Origin: Chitinophagaceae bacterium
Lineage (GTDB): Bacteria > Bacteroidota > Bacteroidia > Chitinophagales > Chitinophagaceae
Direction: 5' to 3'
Assembly: GCA_026785745.1 (NCBI GenBank)
Contig: JAJAZO010000129.1
Coordinates: forward strand, 1 to 19,874
Length of the DNA stretch: 19,874 nucleotides
Notes under the pieces: model-generated
The model's input: the letters and a program-made list of their open reading frames with translations, nothing else
Databases searched by the model: none
What the model was told of the DNA's origin: nothing
In this document: piece after piece, positions 1 to 6,912 of the stretch
How positions within the stretch are numbered: position 1 is the stretch's first letter
Layout: the number at the start of each line of letters is the position of its first letter
Made by a program: the position numbers and the translations under genes

Positions 1-59
1 GTGCCAAAAAGGGGTGAACTACGATTTAAAAAATTTTGAGGAATAACTGCCTTAACTTA

Positions 60-266
60 TTATTGTTCGTTTTCCTGCTTTTTCCTGAGATACTCTCCCA
101 CCGGGTCTAAATCCCCTAAAGGTAAACCCATTTTCATTTTAGCATCCCGTAAAGCATCCCGCATTGCTTCAATATCAACAATGGTTTGGTAAAGACGTTC
201 TCCGGGTGTTTTTTTTAACCAAAGTTGTAATTGAAGATCTTTAATATGTTGGGGTGTGTCCGTCAT
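60..266 (-). CDS. Small partner protein of a nucleotidyltransferase module (68 aa)
   Basis: A 68-aa charged, mostly helical protein with no signal peptide or membrane segment. It begins MTDTPQHIKDLQL and carries LKKTPGERLYQTIVDIEAMRDALRDAK in the middle. Its ATG overlaps the TGA of the upstream nucleotidyltransferase remnant (ATGA), the arrangement expected of a translationally coupled two-gene module. Small proteins of this general look sit downstream of minimal nucleotidyltransferases in Bacteroidota, where such pairs are often treated as toxin-antitoxin-like. That role is an inference from the neighbour, because no catalytic motif is visible. Its partner is broken, so this may be an orphan. 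The frame looks genuine, but its function is unknown. Confidence 0.6.
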   Translation of the reverse strand: MTDTPQHIKDLQLQLWLKKTPGERLYQTIVDIEAMRDALRDAKMKMGLPLGDLDPVGEYLRKKQENEQ

Positions 267-591
267 TCTTTTATTAGCCCAAAGGTATTTAATTTAAGAG
301 TGGATACCCATTTATGAATATAGCGCCAATCCAAACTATCCATTGCAGTAAGCAATTTAATATCGTCTGCCTGAACAGCACTTTGCAATTCTTGTATCCC
401 TATTAGCTTTGAAATCAACAAGTCTTACAGTGACACCAAATATATTTTTATATCAAGAAAATCAACAATTTGGATTCTTTCAAACTCTGTTATTCTGAAA
501 GCCTGAAATTCATTGCCATACTACCCGAAAGCATGTAGGGAATCTGGTTGTTGTCAAAAAAACATATTAGTATCCGTAGAAAATCAAACAT
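263..591 (-). pseudogene. Decayed minimal nucleotidyltransferase (AbiEii/DUF6036-like)
   Basis: Reading by hand from an ATG at 591 gives MFDFLRILICFFDNNQIP and then YMLSGSMAMNF, the usual N-terminus of a Bacteroidota nucleotidyltransferase family with a G-S motif. Homology resumes near 502 in another frame as AFRITEFERIQIVDFLDIKIY, then VSL-stop-DLLISKLIGIQELQSAV, and runs to a TGA at 263-265 that overlaps the next gene. About 65 to 70 residues, including the expected catalytic DxD region, are missing between the blocks. The deletion shifts the frame, and an in-frame TAA lies at 425-427 where the family has Glu (VSLEDLL, from memory). The gene is therefore clearly dead, although its 3' end still couples to the 68-aa gene. 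Confidence 0.7.
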
Positions 592-606
592 CTAGCAAAT
601 TAATAC

Positions 607-840
607 TTATTTCAATTTCTCATTATTCTTATGCCTCTCTCCATCCCTGGTATTCTTTTTTTCAAAATTTTTCTCCAATGCATCAGTCAAATCAACTCCG
701 GTTTGGTTAGCCATGCAAATTAGCACCCACAATACATCTGCCATTTCATCACCAAGATCTTTACCCTCATCACTTTTCTTAAAAGACTGGTCACCATATT
801 TACGGGCCATGATGCGGGCCAGCCCTCTGACCGCTTCGCA
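607..840 (-). pseudogene. Truncated second copy of MazG-like pyrophosphohydrolase (3' part)
   Basis: The frame encodes about 72 residues (from GLARIMARKYGDQSF to HKNNEKLK) that match the C-terminal two thirds of the intact MazG-like protein at 1603-1929, with roughly 60 of 72 positions identical by eye. Many third-codon positions differ as well, so the copy is diverged and not a recent exact duplicate. Similarity fades at 838-840, where the metal-binding TEEVGE of the intact copy becomes CEAVRG, so the EExxE motif is lost. The N-terminal third is absent. Upstream lies the stop of the FISUMP gene, 16 bases away. The frame can be read back into that gene to an ATG at 927, but those codons are the lipoprotein gene read out of frame. 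Confidence 0.75.
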
Positions 841-856
841 GTAATTATCAATTAAA

Positions 857-1495
857 TTAATTCTTAACGCAACGAACAGAGAACCCACAGCCCTTATCAA
901 TATCGCCCCCGAATATATCGTCATCACTGTAACTCAGGTCACGATACCAGGCATTGTCAGTATTATGCTCCGTAGAACTCCACCAGGCCCCACTGTCGCC
1001 AATGCTGCCGAACGTTCCGCTACGATTACCGGACGGAAGACCTGAGAAGCCACTTTCGTTGCTGCCATTTCCGTTCTTTATCCAGCCCTCTTTATTTTTC
1101 ATTTTGTTGCCGACTCCAACTACACCTCCTAAATAATCTGTTAATTTGATCCATTCCTTATCACTCGGCACATGCCAGTCTCTTGGAGCCAAGCCTCTTG
1201 GGTCTTTTACTGCATACCAGTTATATAACTTGCCATACTTTACGCCATTCTTTGGGTCATTGTCATAATAACACCAAGCCGGTTTTCCTTCCATTGATGC
1301 TTTGTACCATTCTTCATTGGTTTTTGCTTCTGGGATAGCATCGCCATTTCTAAAAGTAGCAACATTTAAATTTTTACTTGCCCATTCTTGCTGCCCAATT
1401 TTAACTGACGCTTGACCAGCACCATCATTGCATGCCGTAAAGCAAAATACGAATGAGAGCATCAGCATTATAAAGTTTGTCTTTCTGCTTTTCAT
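857..1495 (-). CDS. FISUMP-domain lipoprotein (212 aa)
   Basis: A 212-aa predicted lipoprotein. The N-terminus MKSRKTNFIMLMLSFVFCFTAC is a type II signal peptide with lipobox FTAC, acylated at Cys22. The rest is one Fibrobacter succinogenes major paralogous (FISUMP) domain. Its hallmarks appear in order: WASKNLNV (38-45), GKLYNWYAV, DWHVPSDKEW, GFSGLPSGNRSG, AWWSSTE, AWYRDLSYSD and a terminal GFSVRCVKN. FISUMP proteins are surface or secreted proteins with a C-type-lectin-like or formylglycine-enzyme-like fold. Their roles are mostly unknown and no enzyme function can be claimed here. It lies between an intact MazG-like gene (107 bases upstream) and a truncated copy of that gene (16 bases downstream), which suggests it arrived as inserted cargo. 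Confidence 0.85.
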   Translation of the reverse strand: MKSRKTNFIMLMLSFVFCFTACNDGAGQASVKIGQQEWASKNLNVATFRNGDAIPEAKTNEEWYKASMEGKPAWCYYDNDPKNGVKYGKLYNWYAVKDPRGLAPRDWHVPSDKEWIKLTDYLGGVVGVGNKMKNKEGWIKNGNGSNESGFSGLPSGNRSGTFGSIGDSGAWWSSTEHNTDNAWYRDLSYSDDDIFGGDIDKGCGFSVRCVKN

Positions 1496-1602
1496 TTTGT
1501 TTATAATTTATATACAAAATTATTAATTCTTTTCACTAAACCGTTGTCTTTTTTAACAATGAACGCTACCTTATATGTTCAGATGTATCATTTATAAAGT
1601 CT

Positions 1603-1929
1603 TTATTTCAACTTCTCATTATTCTTATGTCTATCAACATCCCGGATATTTTTTTTCTCAAAATTCTTCTCCAACGCCTCCGTTAAATCAACACCAGTTT
1701 GATTAGCCATACATATCAGCACCCATAGCACATCGGCCATTTCATCCGCCATGTTTTTATCCTTATCCGTTTCTTTAAAAGATTGGTCGCCATATTTACG
1801 GGCCATGATGCGGGCCAACTCTCCTACTTCTTCTGTAAGGATAGCCATATTGGTCAGTTCGCTGAAGTATCGAACTCCCACTGTTTTTATCCAGCTATCT
1901 ACATCCTGCTGGGCTTGCTGAATTGTCAT
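1603..1929 (-). CDS. MazG-like nucleotide pyrophosphohydrolase (108 aa)
   Basis: A small all-alpha NTP pyrophosphohydrolase of the MazG/dUTPase superfamily, cytoplasmic, which would hydrolyse (d)NTPs or damaged nucleotides to NMP and pyrophosphate. The chosen start at 1929 gives MTIQQAQQDVDSWIKTVGVRYF, the usual N-terminus of this family. An in-frame ATG at 1965 would add 12 unlikely residues. Metal-binding motifs are visible: EEVGE at 33-37 (ExxE) and EMAD at 63-66 (ExxD). The length is typical of single-domain members. The gene diverges from the small secreted protein at 2031. A diverged, truncated copy lies downstream beyond the FISUMP gene. The exact substrate cannot be told from sequence. 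Confidence 0.88.
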   Translation of the reverse strand: MTIQQAQQDVDSWIKTVGVRYFSELTNMAILTEEVGELARIMARKYGDQSFKETDKDKNMADEMADVLWVLICMANQTGVDLTEALEKNFEKKNIRDVDRHKNNEKLK

Positions 1930-2030
1930 AACAAATATTTTAGAATCGGTATTGCAATATAGCATGATTCTTGTCGTTTCAGACTCCCTGCCTGTTGAAA
2001 AACCTTATCACCAATTCCTTTAAAAAATTA

Positions 2031-2378
2031 ATGTATTCTATGATGAATGCTATCCGCAGGCTATTGGCCGTTGCATCGCTGTCTGTTATAGTTTTTATAG
2101 CACAGGCTCAGCCAGTAAATAATGATCTGGTAAAAAAAGAAAGCAAGCCCTATAAATTGCTTACTTCCGGCAAACAAATCACTATTAGAAGTACCTGGAA
2201 TATAAAACATGTAATGCTCTGGACCACCAGCGGCTACCGGGTAGTGGAGCAGAAAGAAATCAACAACAGCCTCTTTGTGTTAGACATTCCGGTGAATCAA
2301 AAAATATTTTTCCTGATGATCGGATTGAATAATGGTAAAATTTATACGGAGAAAATCGGGATAAGTGAAGCACCCTAA
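2031..2378 (+). CDS. Small secreted protein resembling a type IX secretion sorting domain
   Basis: About 115 residues. A signal peptide is evident (MNAIRRLLAVASLSVIVFIAQAQ, cleavage after AQAQ). The start may be the ATG at 2031, 2040 or 2043, and the upstream in-frame ATG at 1971 is unlikely because it would bury the signal peptide. The mature protein is only about 90 residues. Its second half (TWNIKHVMLWTTSGYRVV through SLFVLDIPVNQKIFFLMI to NGKIYTEKIGIS) follows the beta-strand pattern of the Por/type IX secretion C-terminal domain: a strand around V-x-L-W-x-x-x-G, a middle F-V-L-D-I-P strand, and a final N-G-K-x-Y-x-E-K-I. Here it stands nearly alone with no cargo domain. It probably lies in the periplasm or on the surface. 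The assignment is by pattern only. Confidence 0.6.
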   Translation: MYSMMNAIRRLLAVASLSVIVFIAQAQPVNNDLVKKESKPYKLLTSGKQITIRSTWNIKHVMLWTTSGYRVVEQKEINNSLFVLDIPVNQKIFFLMIGLNNGKIYTEKIGISEAP

Positions 2379-2380
2379 AT

Positions 2381-2393
2381 CCCCCGCAAGGGG
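2381..2393 (+). terminator. Short C-rich/G-rich hairpin after the 2031-2378 gene
   Basis: Four C residues pair with four G residues around a GCAA tetraloop, three bases after the TAA at 2376-2378 and followed by ACTTTATATT. The hairpin is small but stable with a GNRA loop. The T tract is poor, so it may be a weak terminator or an RNA 3'-end stabiliser. Confidence 0.35.
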
Positions 2394-2461
2394 ACTTTAT
2401 ATTCTGAAAGTTTAAGAATTTACTATGGCAGATAAGTTCTCAAATTCCCGATTCAGGATTT

Positions 2462-2914
2462 TCACTCTTTTTGCTTGGTATCAATCACAATTGTTACCGG
2501 CCCATCGTTCAATAATTCCACTTTCATATCTGCACCGAAAATACCAGTTCCAATTTGTTTTCCTAAATCAGATGACAACTGTTGAATCATTTTTTCATAG
2601 AGCGGAACAGCAATTTACGGTTTGCTGGCCTTGATGTAAGAAGGACGATTGCCCTTTTTGGTGGAAGCATGCAAAGTGAACTGGCTTACCAATATTATAT
2701 CTCCTTTCTTATCCATCACTGATTCATTCATTACACCTCCGTCATCATCAAAAATGCGCAGGTTGACTATTTTACCGGAAAGCCATTCAATGTCTTCTGA
2801 TGTGTCTGCATCTTCGATACCTAGTAATACCAATAACCCATTCCCAATTTGTGCATTCACTTTTCCATCAATTGTTACACTGGCTTTGGATACTCTTTGA
2901 ATTACTGCCCTCAT
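2462..2914 (-). pseudogene. dtd: D-aminoacyl-tRNA deacylase interrupted by one in-frame TAA
   Basis: Read straight through, this frame gives a 150-residue DTD, the normal length. DTD removes D-amino acids (classically D-Tyr) and glycine from mischarged tRNAs. It begins MRAVIQRVSKASVTIDG and contains SQFTL at 77-81. Codon 100 is TAA (2615-2617). The frame then continues without shift as IAVPLYEKMIQQL and reaches the Gly-cisPro motif NDGPVT at 136-141, ending in TGA at 2462. The family reads KASKP-E/D-IAxPLYE here, so the likely ancestor is GAA changed to TAA. A 99-residue truncated product would lack the Gly-cisPro chiral filter and should be inactive. A sequencing or assembly error is the main alternative. 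Confidence 0.85.
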
Positions 2915-2951
2915 TGTCCGTAATTTTGTTTTACAAATGTAATGGCTGAAT

Positions 2952-3353
2952 ATGATTGATGTAAGTAAAGAAATAGCATTTCAAACAACCCGCAGCGGCG
3001 GCAAAGGCGGACAGAACGTAAATAAAGTAGAAACGGCTGTTATCGCTACTTTTCATATTGATTCTTCCCAATTGCTGACGCATGAGCAAAAGGCATTGCT
3101 GAAAGAGAAATTATCGAACAGGATAAATGCTGATGGCTGTTTGCAGGTAAAATCTCAAACCCACCGTACACAATTAGCCAATAAACGAGAAGCAATTGAA
3201 AAAATACACGACCTGATTAAAAAGTCTCTGGAAAAGAAAAAGGCCCGCATTGCCACCAAAGCCAGCAAGGGTTCAAAAGAAAAAAGGCTTGAATCGAAGA
3301 AAAGGAAAGCTGAGATTAAATCCGGACGGCAAAAAGTCAGGGGCGAATATTAA
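2952..3353 (+). CDS. arfB: ArfB/YaeJ-type peptidyl-tRNA hydrolase, ribosome rescue
   Basis: A 133-aa class-I-release-factor-like protein. The catalytic loop SGGKGGQNVNK, with GGQ at 19-21, hydrolyses peptidyl-tRNA in the ribosomal A site. No codon-recognition domain is present. The C-terminus (from about residue 97, KKKARIATKASKGSKEKRL) is a long basic tail, which in ArfB enters the empty mRNA channel to sense ribosomes stalled without a stop codon. Length and layout match ArfB (about 140 aa) and not RF1/RF2. The ATG at 2952 is the only sensible start, since an ATG at 2942 meets a stop within six codons. It diverges from dtd with 37 bases between the two starts, so the promoters must overlap. 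Cytoplasmic. Confidence 0.9.
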   Translation: MIDVSKEIAFQTTRSGGKGGQNVNKVETAVIATFHIDSSQLLTHEQKALLKEKLSNRINADGCLQVKSQTHRTQLANKREAIEKIHDLIKKSLEKKKARIATKASKGSKEKRLESKKRKAEIKSGRQKVRGEY

Positions 3354-3355
3354 AG

Positions 3356-3390
3356 CTTATTGGTCAGACGGAGACCGTCAGACCAATAAG
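3356..3390 (+). terminator. Strong hairpin downstream of arfB
   Basis: A 16-base arm (CTTATTGGTCAGACGG) pairs with its reverse complement at 3375-3390 with one mismatch around an AGA loop, starting three bases after the arfB stop. There is no clear T run after it, so it is either an imperfect intrinsic terminator or an intergenic palindromic repeat that also acts as one. Confidence 0.55.
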
Positions 3391-3413
3391 AAATTCGTAA
3401 ATTAGCTGTTCAA

Positions 3414-4469
3414 TTGAACCCTGTGCGAAAAAGCATCTTGACGATATTTTCTTTACTAAGTATAGTTGTTCTTTCCTCTTATCTATTAGGCGCTTGCAAG
3501 AAAGAACAGAATACCAAAGACCTTGAATTACTGCAACAGGAAATACCAGCCGGTTTTCCACAACCTATTTATACGTTTGAAGAGAACCCTCTCAGCAAAG
3601 AAGGTTTTGAACTTGGTAGAAAACTATTTTACGATGGTCGTCTCTCTATAGATAATCTTCATCCCTGTTCTTCCTGCCATCAACAAATAGCAGCCTTTGG
3701 TACATTTGAACATGACCGCAGTCACGGTGTTTTTAATTCACATACTTTACGAAATGCACCCGTACTTTTCAATCTTGCCTGGAACACCCGTTTTCATTGG
3801 GACGGAGAATTTACTTCTTTGAAAGATGCCATTGCACAACCTATCAACGGGCATATTGAAATGGGTGAATCGTTTGAAGGTGTTATTAATAAAATAAAAG
3901 ATGATAAAGATTACCAGGAACGATTCAAGAAAATTTTCCGGTATCCTTTCATAAAGCCAGAATATATTTTAAAAGCACTGGCCCAGTTTACCGGCTACAT
4001 AGTTTCGGCTAACTCCAAATACGACCGCTTTAAAAAAGGTACAGAGGCTTTTACTGCACAAGAAGACCGGGGCTATCAATTATTCAAAGCGAAATGTGCC
4101 ACCTGTCATCCTGAACCAATGTTTACCGATTACAGTATCCGCAACATTGGTTTGCCAATAGATAATTTTTTGAAAGACTATGGAAGGATAAAAGTTACAG
4201 GTAAGCAAGAAGACTCATTGAAATTTAAAGTGCCCACCCTTCGCAACACTTATATCTCTTCTAACTATATGCATGATGGAAGGTTCAATACGCTGCTCCA
4301 ATGTATCAACCATTATCGCAGTGGTGTGCAGCAAAGTGCATCGCTTGACCCTTTATTAATAAATGGAATTGCTTTGAGCAATACAGAAGCTAACGACATT
4401 ACCGTTTTTCTCAGGGCATTAACGGATTCAGCATTTTTGAAAGACCCCCGGTTTCAGCAACCTCAATAG
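3414..4469 (+). CDS. Di-heme cytochrome c peroxidase / MauG-family lipoprotein
   Basis: A 351-aa di-heme c-type protein of the bacterial cytochrome c peroxidase/MauG family, which reduces hydrogen peroxide in the periplasm with electrons from small cytochromes or oxidises other substrates. Two heme motifs are present: CSSCH at 85-89 and CATCH at 228-232. Between them, NLAWNTRFHWDGEF carries tryptophans of the kind expected between the hemes. VPTLRNTYISSNYMHDGRF near the C-terminus matches the conserved second-heme region. The N-terminus ends in LLGAC, a lipobox with Cys28, so it is likely membrane-anchored. The start is unusual: TTG at 3414 or GTG at 3423 (MRKSILTIFSLL), and the latter looks more natural. 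It converges on the minus-strand gene ending at 4474. Confidence 0.88.
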   Translation: MNPVRKSILTIFSLLSIVVLSSYLLGACKKEQNTKDLELLQQEIPAGFPQPIYTFEENPLSKEGFELGRKLFYDGRLSIDNLHPCSSCHQQIAAFGTFEHDRSHGVFNSHTLRNAPVLFNLAWNTRFHWDGEFTSLKDAIAQPINGHIEMGESFEGVINKIKDDKDYQERFKKIFRYPFIKPEYILKALAQFTGYIVSANSKYDRFKKGTEAFTAQEDRGYQLFKAKCATCHPEPMFTDYSIRNIGLPIDNFLKDYGRIKVTGKQEDSLKFKVPTLRNTYISSNYMHDGRFNTLLQCINHYRSGVQQSASLDPLLINGIALSNTEANDITVFLRALTDSAFLKDPRFQQPQ

Positions 4470-4490
4470 AAGATTAACTCTTCTTTCTTT
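4468..4490 (+). terminator. Weak hairpin with T-rich tail after the peroxidase gene
   Basis: AGAAGA (4468-4473) pairs perfectly with TCTTCT (4479-4484) around a five-base loop and is followed by TTCTTTT. It begins inside the TAG stop of the peroxidase gene and runs into the 3' end of the converging gene. The stem is A/G rich, so confidence is low. Confidence 0.35.
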
Positions 4491-5114
4491 TACCCCGCAA
4501 TGTTTCCAGGCTTTGTTTTTGTGCCTCAATATCTTTTATCGAATTATCCTGCGATGTTGCATTTTCTGAAAGCTTCTTCTCCAACTCAATTTTATCATCT
4601 TGCAGCCCTTTTAATTTTTTTTCTGCCTTGGCCACCACTTCTTCCTGTGCTTTTATTTGTAGTTCAAGATTAGCCGCTTCAATATCAGGCAGCATATTGT
4701 TTAAATATAATTTGGCTTTGCCAATATCAGTAGCCTCCAGTTTATCCATTGCATTCTCTCCATCTTTTTGCAGTATCAAATAAAGTATGGACTCATCGTT
4801 TTCTTTCTTACCTTTTCTTTCCACTTTATAATATAATCCATTTTTTCTTTGCTGATGTCAGTTACATAAACACTTTTAAAAACAAGAATCCCCTTATCCC
4901 TGTTCAAAAGACCTTTTTCTTCTTTGGCCCGATAGCCCAATTTCTCCATTCGCTGGATCATGGCATTTTCCACGGCCTGCGATGGATATGCATAATCAAT
5001 AAGAATAGCGACCTGCTTTTTCTTATCATATTGCGTAGTGCCTTCATAAGCCTGGGCCATGGTTACTATCGACATACATAAAAAGCCTGTAAGCAATAAA
5101 CTAATCTTCTTCAT
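4474..5114 (-). pseudogene. Secreted coiled-coil protein of unknown function, broken by a frameshift
   Basis: Two overlapping minus-strand frames form one protein. The first (5114 downward) starts MKKISLLLTGFLCMSIVTMAQA, a clear signal peptide, and runs through AYPSQAVENAMIQRMEKLGYR and DKGILVFKSVYVTDISKEKMDYIIK, then loses sense as WKEKVRKK. The second frame picks up at 4824 as VERKGKKENDESILYLILQKD and ends with a long coiled coil (IEAANLELQIKAQEEVVAKAEKK to ETLRGKRKKS). Restoring one base at 4824-4826 (AAG-GTG instead of AAGTG) joins them into about 213 residues. The second frame has no good start of its own. I recognise it only as a secreted Bacteroidota hypothetical protein. It is either a real frameshift or a single-base sequencing error. 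Confidence 0.75.
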
Positions 5115-5304
5115 AATCCCTATTTTTCGGAGTAATAAAGATACTGCAAGAGTTAAAAGTGTTGCAATTGTCGCAAATTAAAACCGGGAGAATTCGTGGA
5201 GATGCTTTTTTTGTCCTTTCAAAACCTACTTTTGTTCTGTCTTTGTAACCCGGTACATCAACTAATTCAGTATCGGGGAAACTGGATTTAAAATTTCCAA
5301 TCCT

Positions 5305-6819
5305 TTGAGTGGAATAAAAAAACTGGCTAGTCAAACATTGTGGTATGGTGTACCTACCATTGCCAGCCGCTTTCTGGGCTACCTGATGAACCTTACCCTC
5401 CCTCTCATTTTTGCACAGCCTTCCAAAACGGCTGACCTTACCCAGGTATATGCTATCATTCCTTTTTTAAGTGTGCTATTTACCTACGGGCTGGAGACGG
5501 CCTACTTCCGTTATTCGCAGGAACTGGACCAGAAGAAATTATACAATACCCTTTCTGTTTCGCTGATTGGTTCCACCATTTTTTTTACTGCCCTGCTTTT
5601 TATTTTTAAAGGCAATATTGCTTCCTGGGCCAATCTTGAAAGCCATCCGGAATACATTAACTGGATGGCCGGTATTATTTTCTTTGACACCATCAGCACA
5701 TTGGCTTTTGCAAGGTTGCGACAGGAGAACCGACCCAGACGATATGCTTTTGCAAGGTTGTCGAGTGTACTAATGAATATTATTGTGGTGGTTCTTTTTA
5801 TGGGTATTATTCCCAACTATCTGCATAGCCATCCGGATAGTTTTTTAAAAAATATTTATAGCGGCAAAGATTCGGGCATCATTTATTACCTGATTGGAAA
5901 TTTTTGCGGCAGTGTACTCACTTTTATTATCCTGCGAAAAGAATTTAGCCAGATACGGTTGAATTTTGATACAGCCATTTGGAAAAAAATAATGAGCTAC
6001 TCCTATCCATTGATAATAGTAGGCATGGGCGGTATAGTAAACGATATGCTGAGCCGTTTAATTTATCAGCATGTGGTGGATTTGCCTGCAGAACAGGCCA
6101 AACATGAATTGGGTGTGTTTGCTAATATTATCCGGCTTTCTATATTAATTACGATTGCCATACAAGCTTTTCGTATGGCCGCAGAGCCTTTCTTCTTTAA
6201 CAGGAGCAAAGAAGAAAATGCACCCAGGACGTATGCCAGGGTGATGAAATTTTTTATACTGGTTTGTTGCTTCCTGTTTCTTGGCATCAGCCTTTATATT
6301 GATGTGGTAAAATGGTTTTTCCTTTCTATCCACCGTGCTGAATGGACAGAAGGCTTGTATGTAGTGCCGCTATTTGCGATGGCAAATATTTTCCTTGGTA
6401 TTTATTATAACCTTAGCATCTGGTACAAGCTGAAGCATAAAAATATGATGGGTGCTATGATTACAATTGCCGGAGCCATCATTACTATTGCTTTGAATGT
6501 TTTACTGATACCAAAATTCCATTATCTCGGTGCGGCCATTGCTACTTTCTGTTGTTACACCTTTATGATGATAACGAGTTATGTGCTGGGGCAGAAATAT
6601 TACCCGGTGCCGTATGCAAAGAAAAAATTGATAGCTTATTTAGTGCTGGTGGCCCTCATTTATGGCACACACCGTGGATTGGTTTATCTATGGGATAACC
6701 GTTGGTTTAATTTAGCAGCCGCTACTTTCTTGTTTGGTTTCTTTACCTGGTTTGTTGGAAAGATTGAAAGGAAAGAGTTGGAGAAGATACCGGGGATTGG
6801 GAAATTTTTTAAGCATTAA
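5305..6819 (+). CDS. MOP-superfamily polysaccharide flippase (Wzx-like, 504 aa)
   Basis: An inner-membrane exporter of the polysaccharide synthesis/MATE-MurJ (MOP) superfamily, probably flipping lipid-linked glycans for O-antigen, capsule or related surface polymers. The 504 residues contain about 12 to 14 hydrophobic segments. The N-terminus SGIKKLASQTLWYGVPTIASRF is the usual first-helix motif of Bacteroidota members. The start is TTG at 5305: it gives the expected MSGIKKLASQ, and the next Met is well inside helix 1. There is no Shine-Dalgarno site, as is common in this phylum. It ends ELEKIPGIGKFFKH. No glycosyltransferase genes are adjacent, so the cargo is unknown. Confidence 0.85.
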   Translation: MSGIKKLASQTLWYGVPTIASRFLGYLMNLTLPLIFAQPSKTADLTQVYAIIPFLSVLFTYGLETAYFRYSQELDQKKLYNTLSVSLIGSTIFFTALLFIFKGNIASWANLESHPEYINWMAGIIFFDTISTLAFARLRQENRPRRYAFARLSSVLMNIIVVVLFMGIIPNYLHSHPDSFLKNIYSGKDSGIIYYLIGNFCGSVLTFIILRKEFSQIRLNFDTAIWKKIMSYSYPLIIVGMGGIVNDMLSRLIYQHVVDLPAEQAKHELGVFANIIRLSILITIAIQAFRMAAEPFFFNRSKEENAPRTYARVMKFFILVCCFLFLGISLYIDVVKWFFLSIHRAEWTEGLYVVPLFAMANIFLGIYYNLSIWYKLKHKNMMGAMITIAGAIITIALNVLLIPKFHYLGAAIATFCCYTFMMITSYVLGQKYYPVPYAKKKLIAYLVLVALIYGTHRGLVYLWDNRWFNLAAATFLFGFFTWFVGKIERKELEKIPGIGKFFKH

Positions 6820-6822
6820 GTA

Positions 6823-6869
6823 GCTTAATTCAACTTTACAAACGGGTTATTCATTTTCTCCAACCCACC
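6823..6869 (-). repeat. Diverged copy of the 3' end of the glyoxalase-II-like gene
   Basis: These 47 bases match 7583-7630, the last 14 or so codons of the intact hydrolase gene. The central 23 bases are identical. Read on the minus strand they still encode LEKMNNPFVKL followed by Asn (Gly in the intact copy) and TAA. Two of the few differences are synonymous. The rest of the gene is absent, and the RelE/RelB pair separates the fragment from the intact gene. Confidence 0.7.
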
Positions 6870-6883
6870 TCACCCCGGCTCTC

Positions 6884-6899
6884 TCCGCCATCAGGCGGA
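6884..6899. repeat. Palindrome TCCGCC-ATCA-GGCGGA
   Basis: A perfect six-base inverted repeat with a four-base loop, in the gap between the flippase gene and relE and directly after the duplicated hydrolase 3' end. It resembles the short palindromic repeats seen elsewhere in this window. It could also help end transcripts from either side. Confidence 0.5.
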
Positions 6900-6912
6900 T
6901 CATTATTGCTGA

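Noticed and set aside
1..59. Possible terminator or gene end at the left edge
   Set aside because: The 59 bases hold an A/T-rich stretch with no stable hairpin and no recognisable coding sequence.
607..927. A full 106-aa gene for the second MazG-like copy
   Set aside because: Its first 30 or so codons are the FISUMP gene read in another frame. Homology to the intact MazG-like protein begins only near 840.
4749..5081. 110-aa plus-strand frame opposite the coiled-coil gene
   Set aside because: Antisense shadow of an alternating A/T-rich coding sequence. No family features, and the minus strand explains the region.
5101..5334. 77-aa minus-strand frame starting MTSQFFYSTQRIG
   Set aside because: It overlaps the conserved start of the flippase and the start of the secreted coiled-coil gene, has no recognisable features and looks like a chance frame.
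6145..6333. Minus-strand frames within the flippase gene
   Set aside because: They lie wholly inside a well-conserved membrane-protein gene and show no independent signal.
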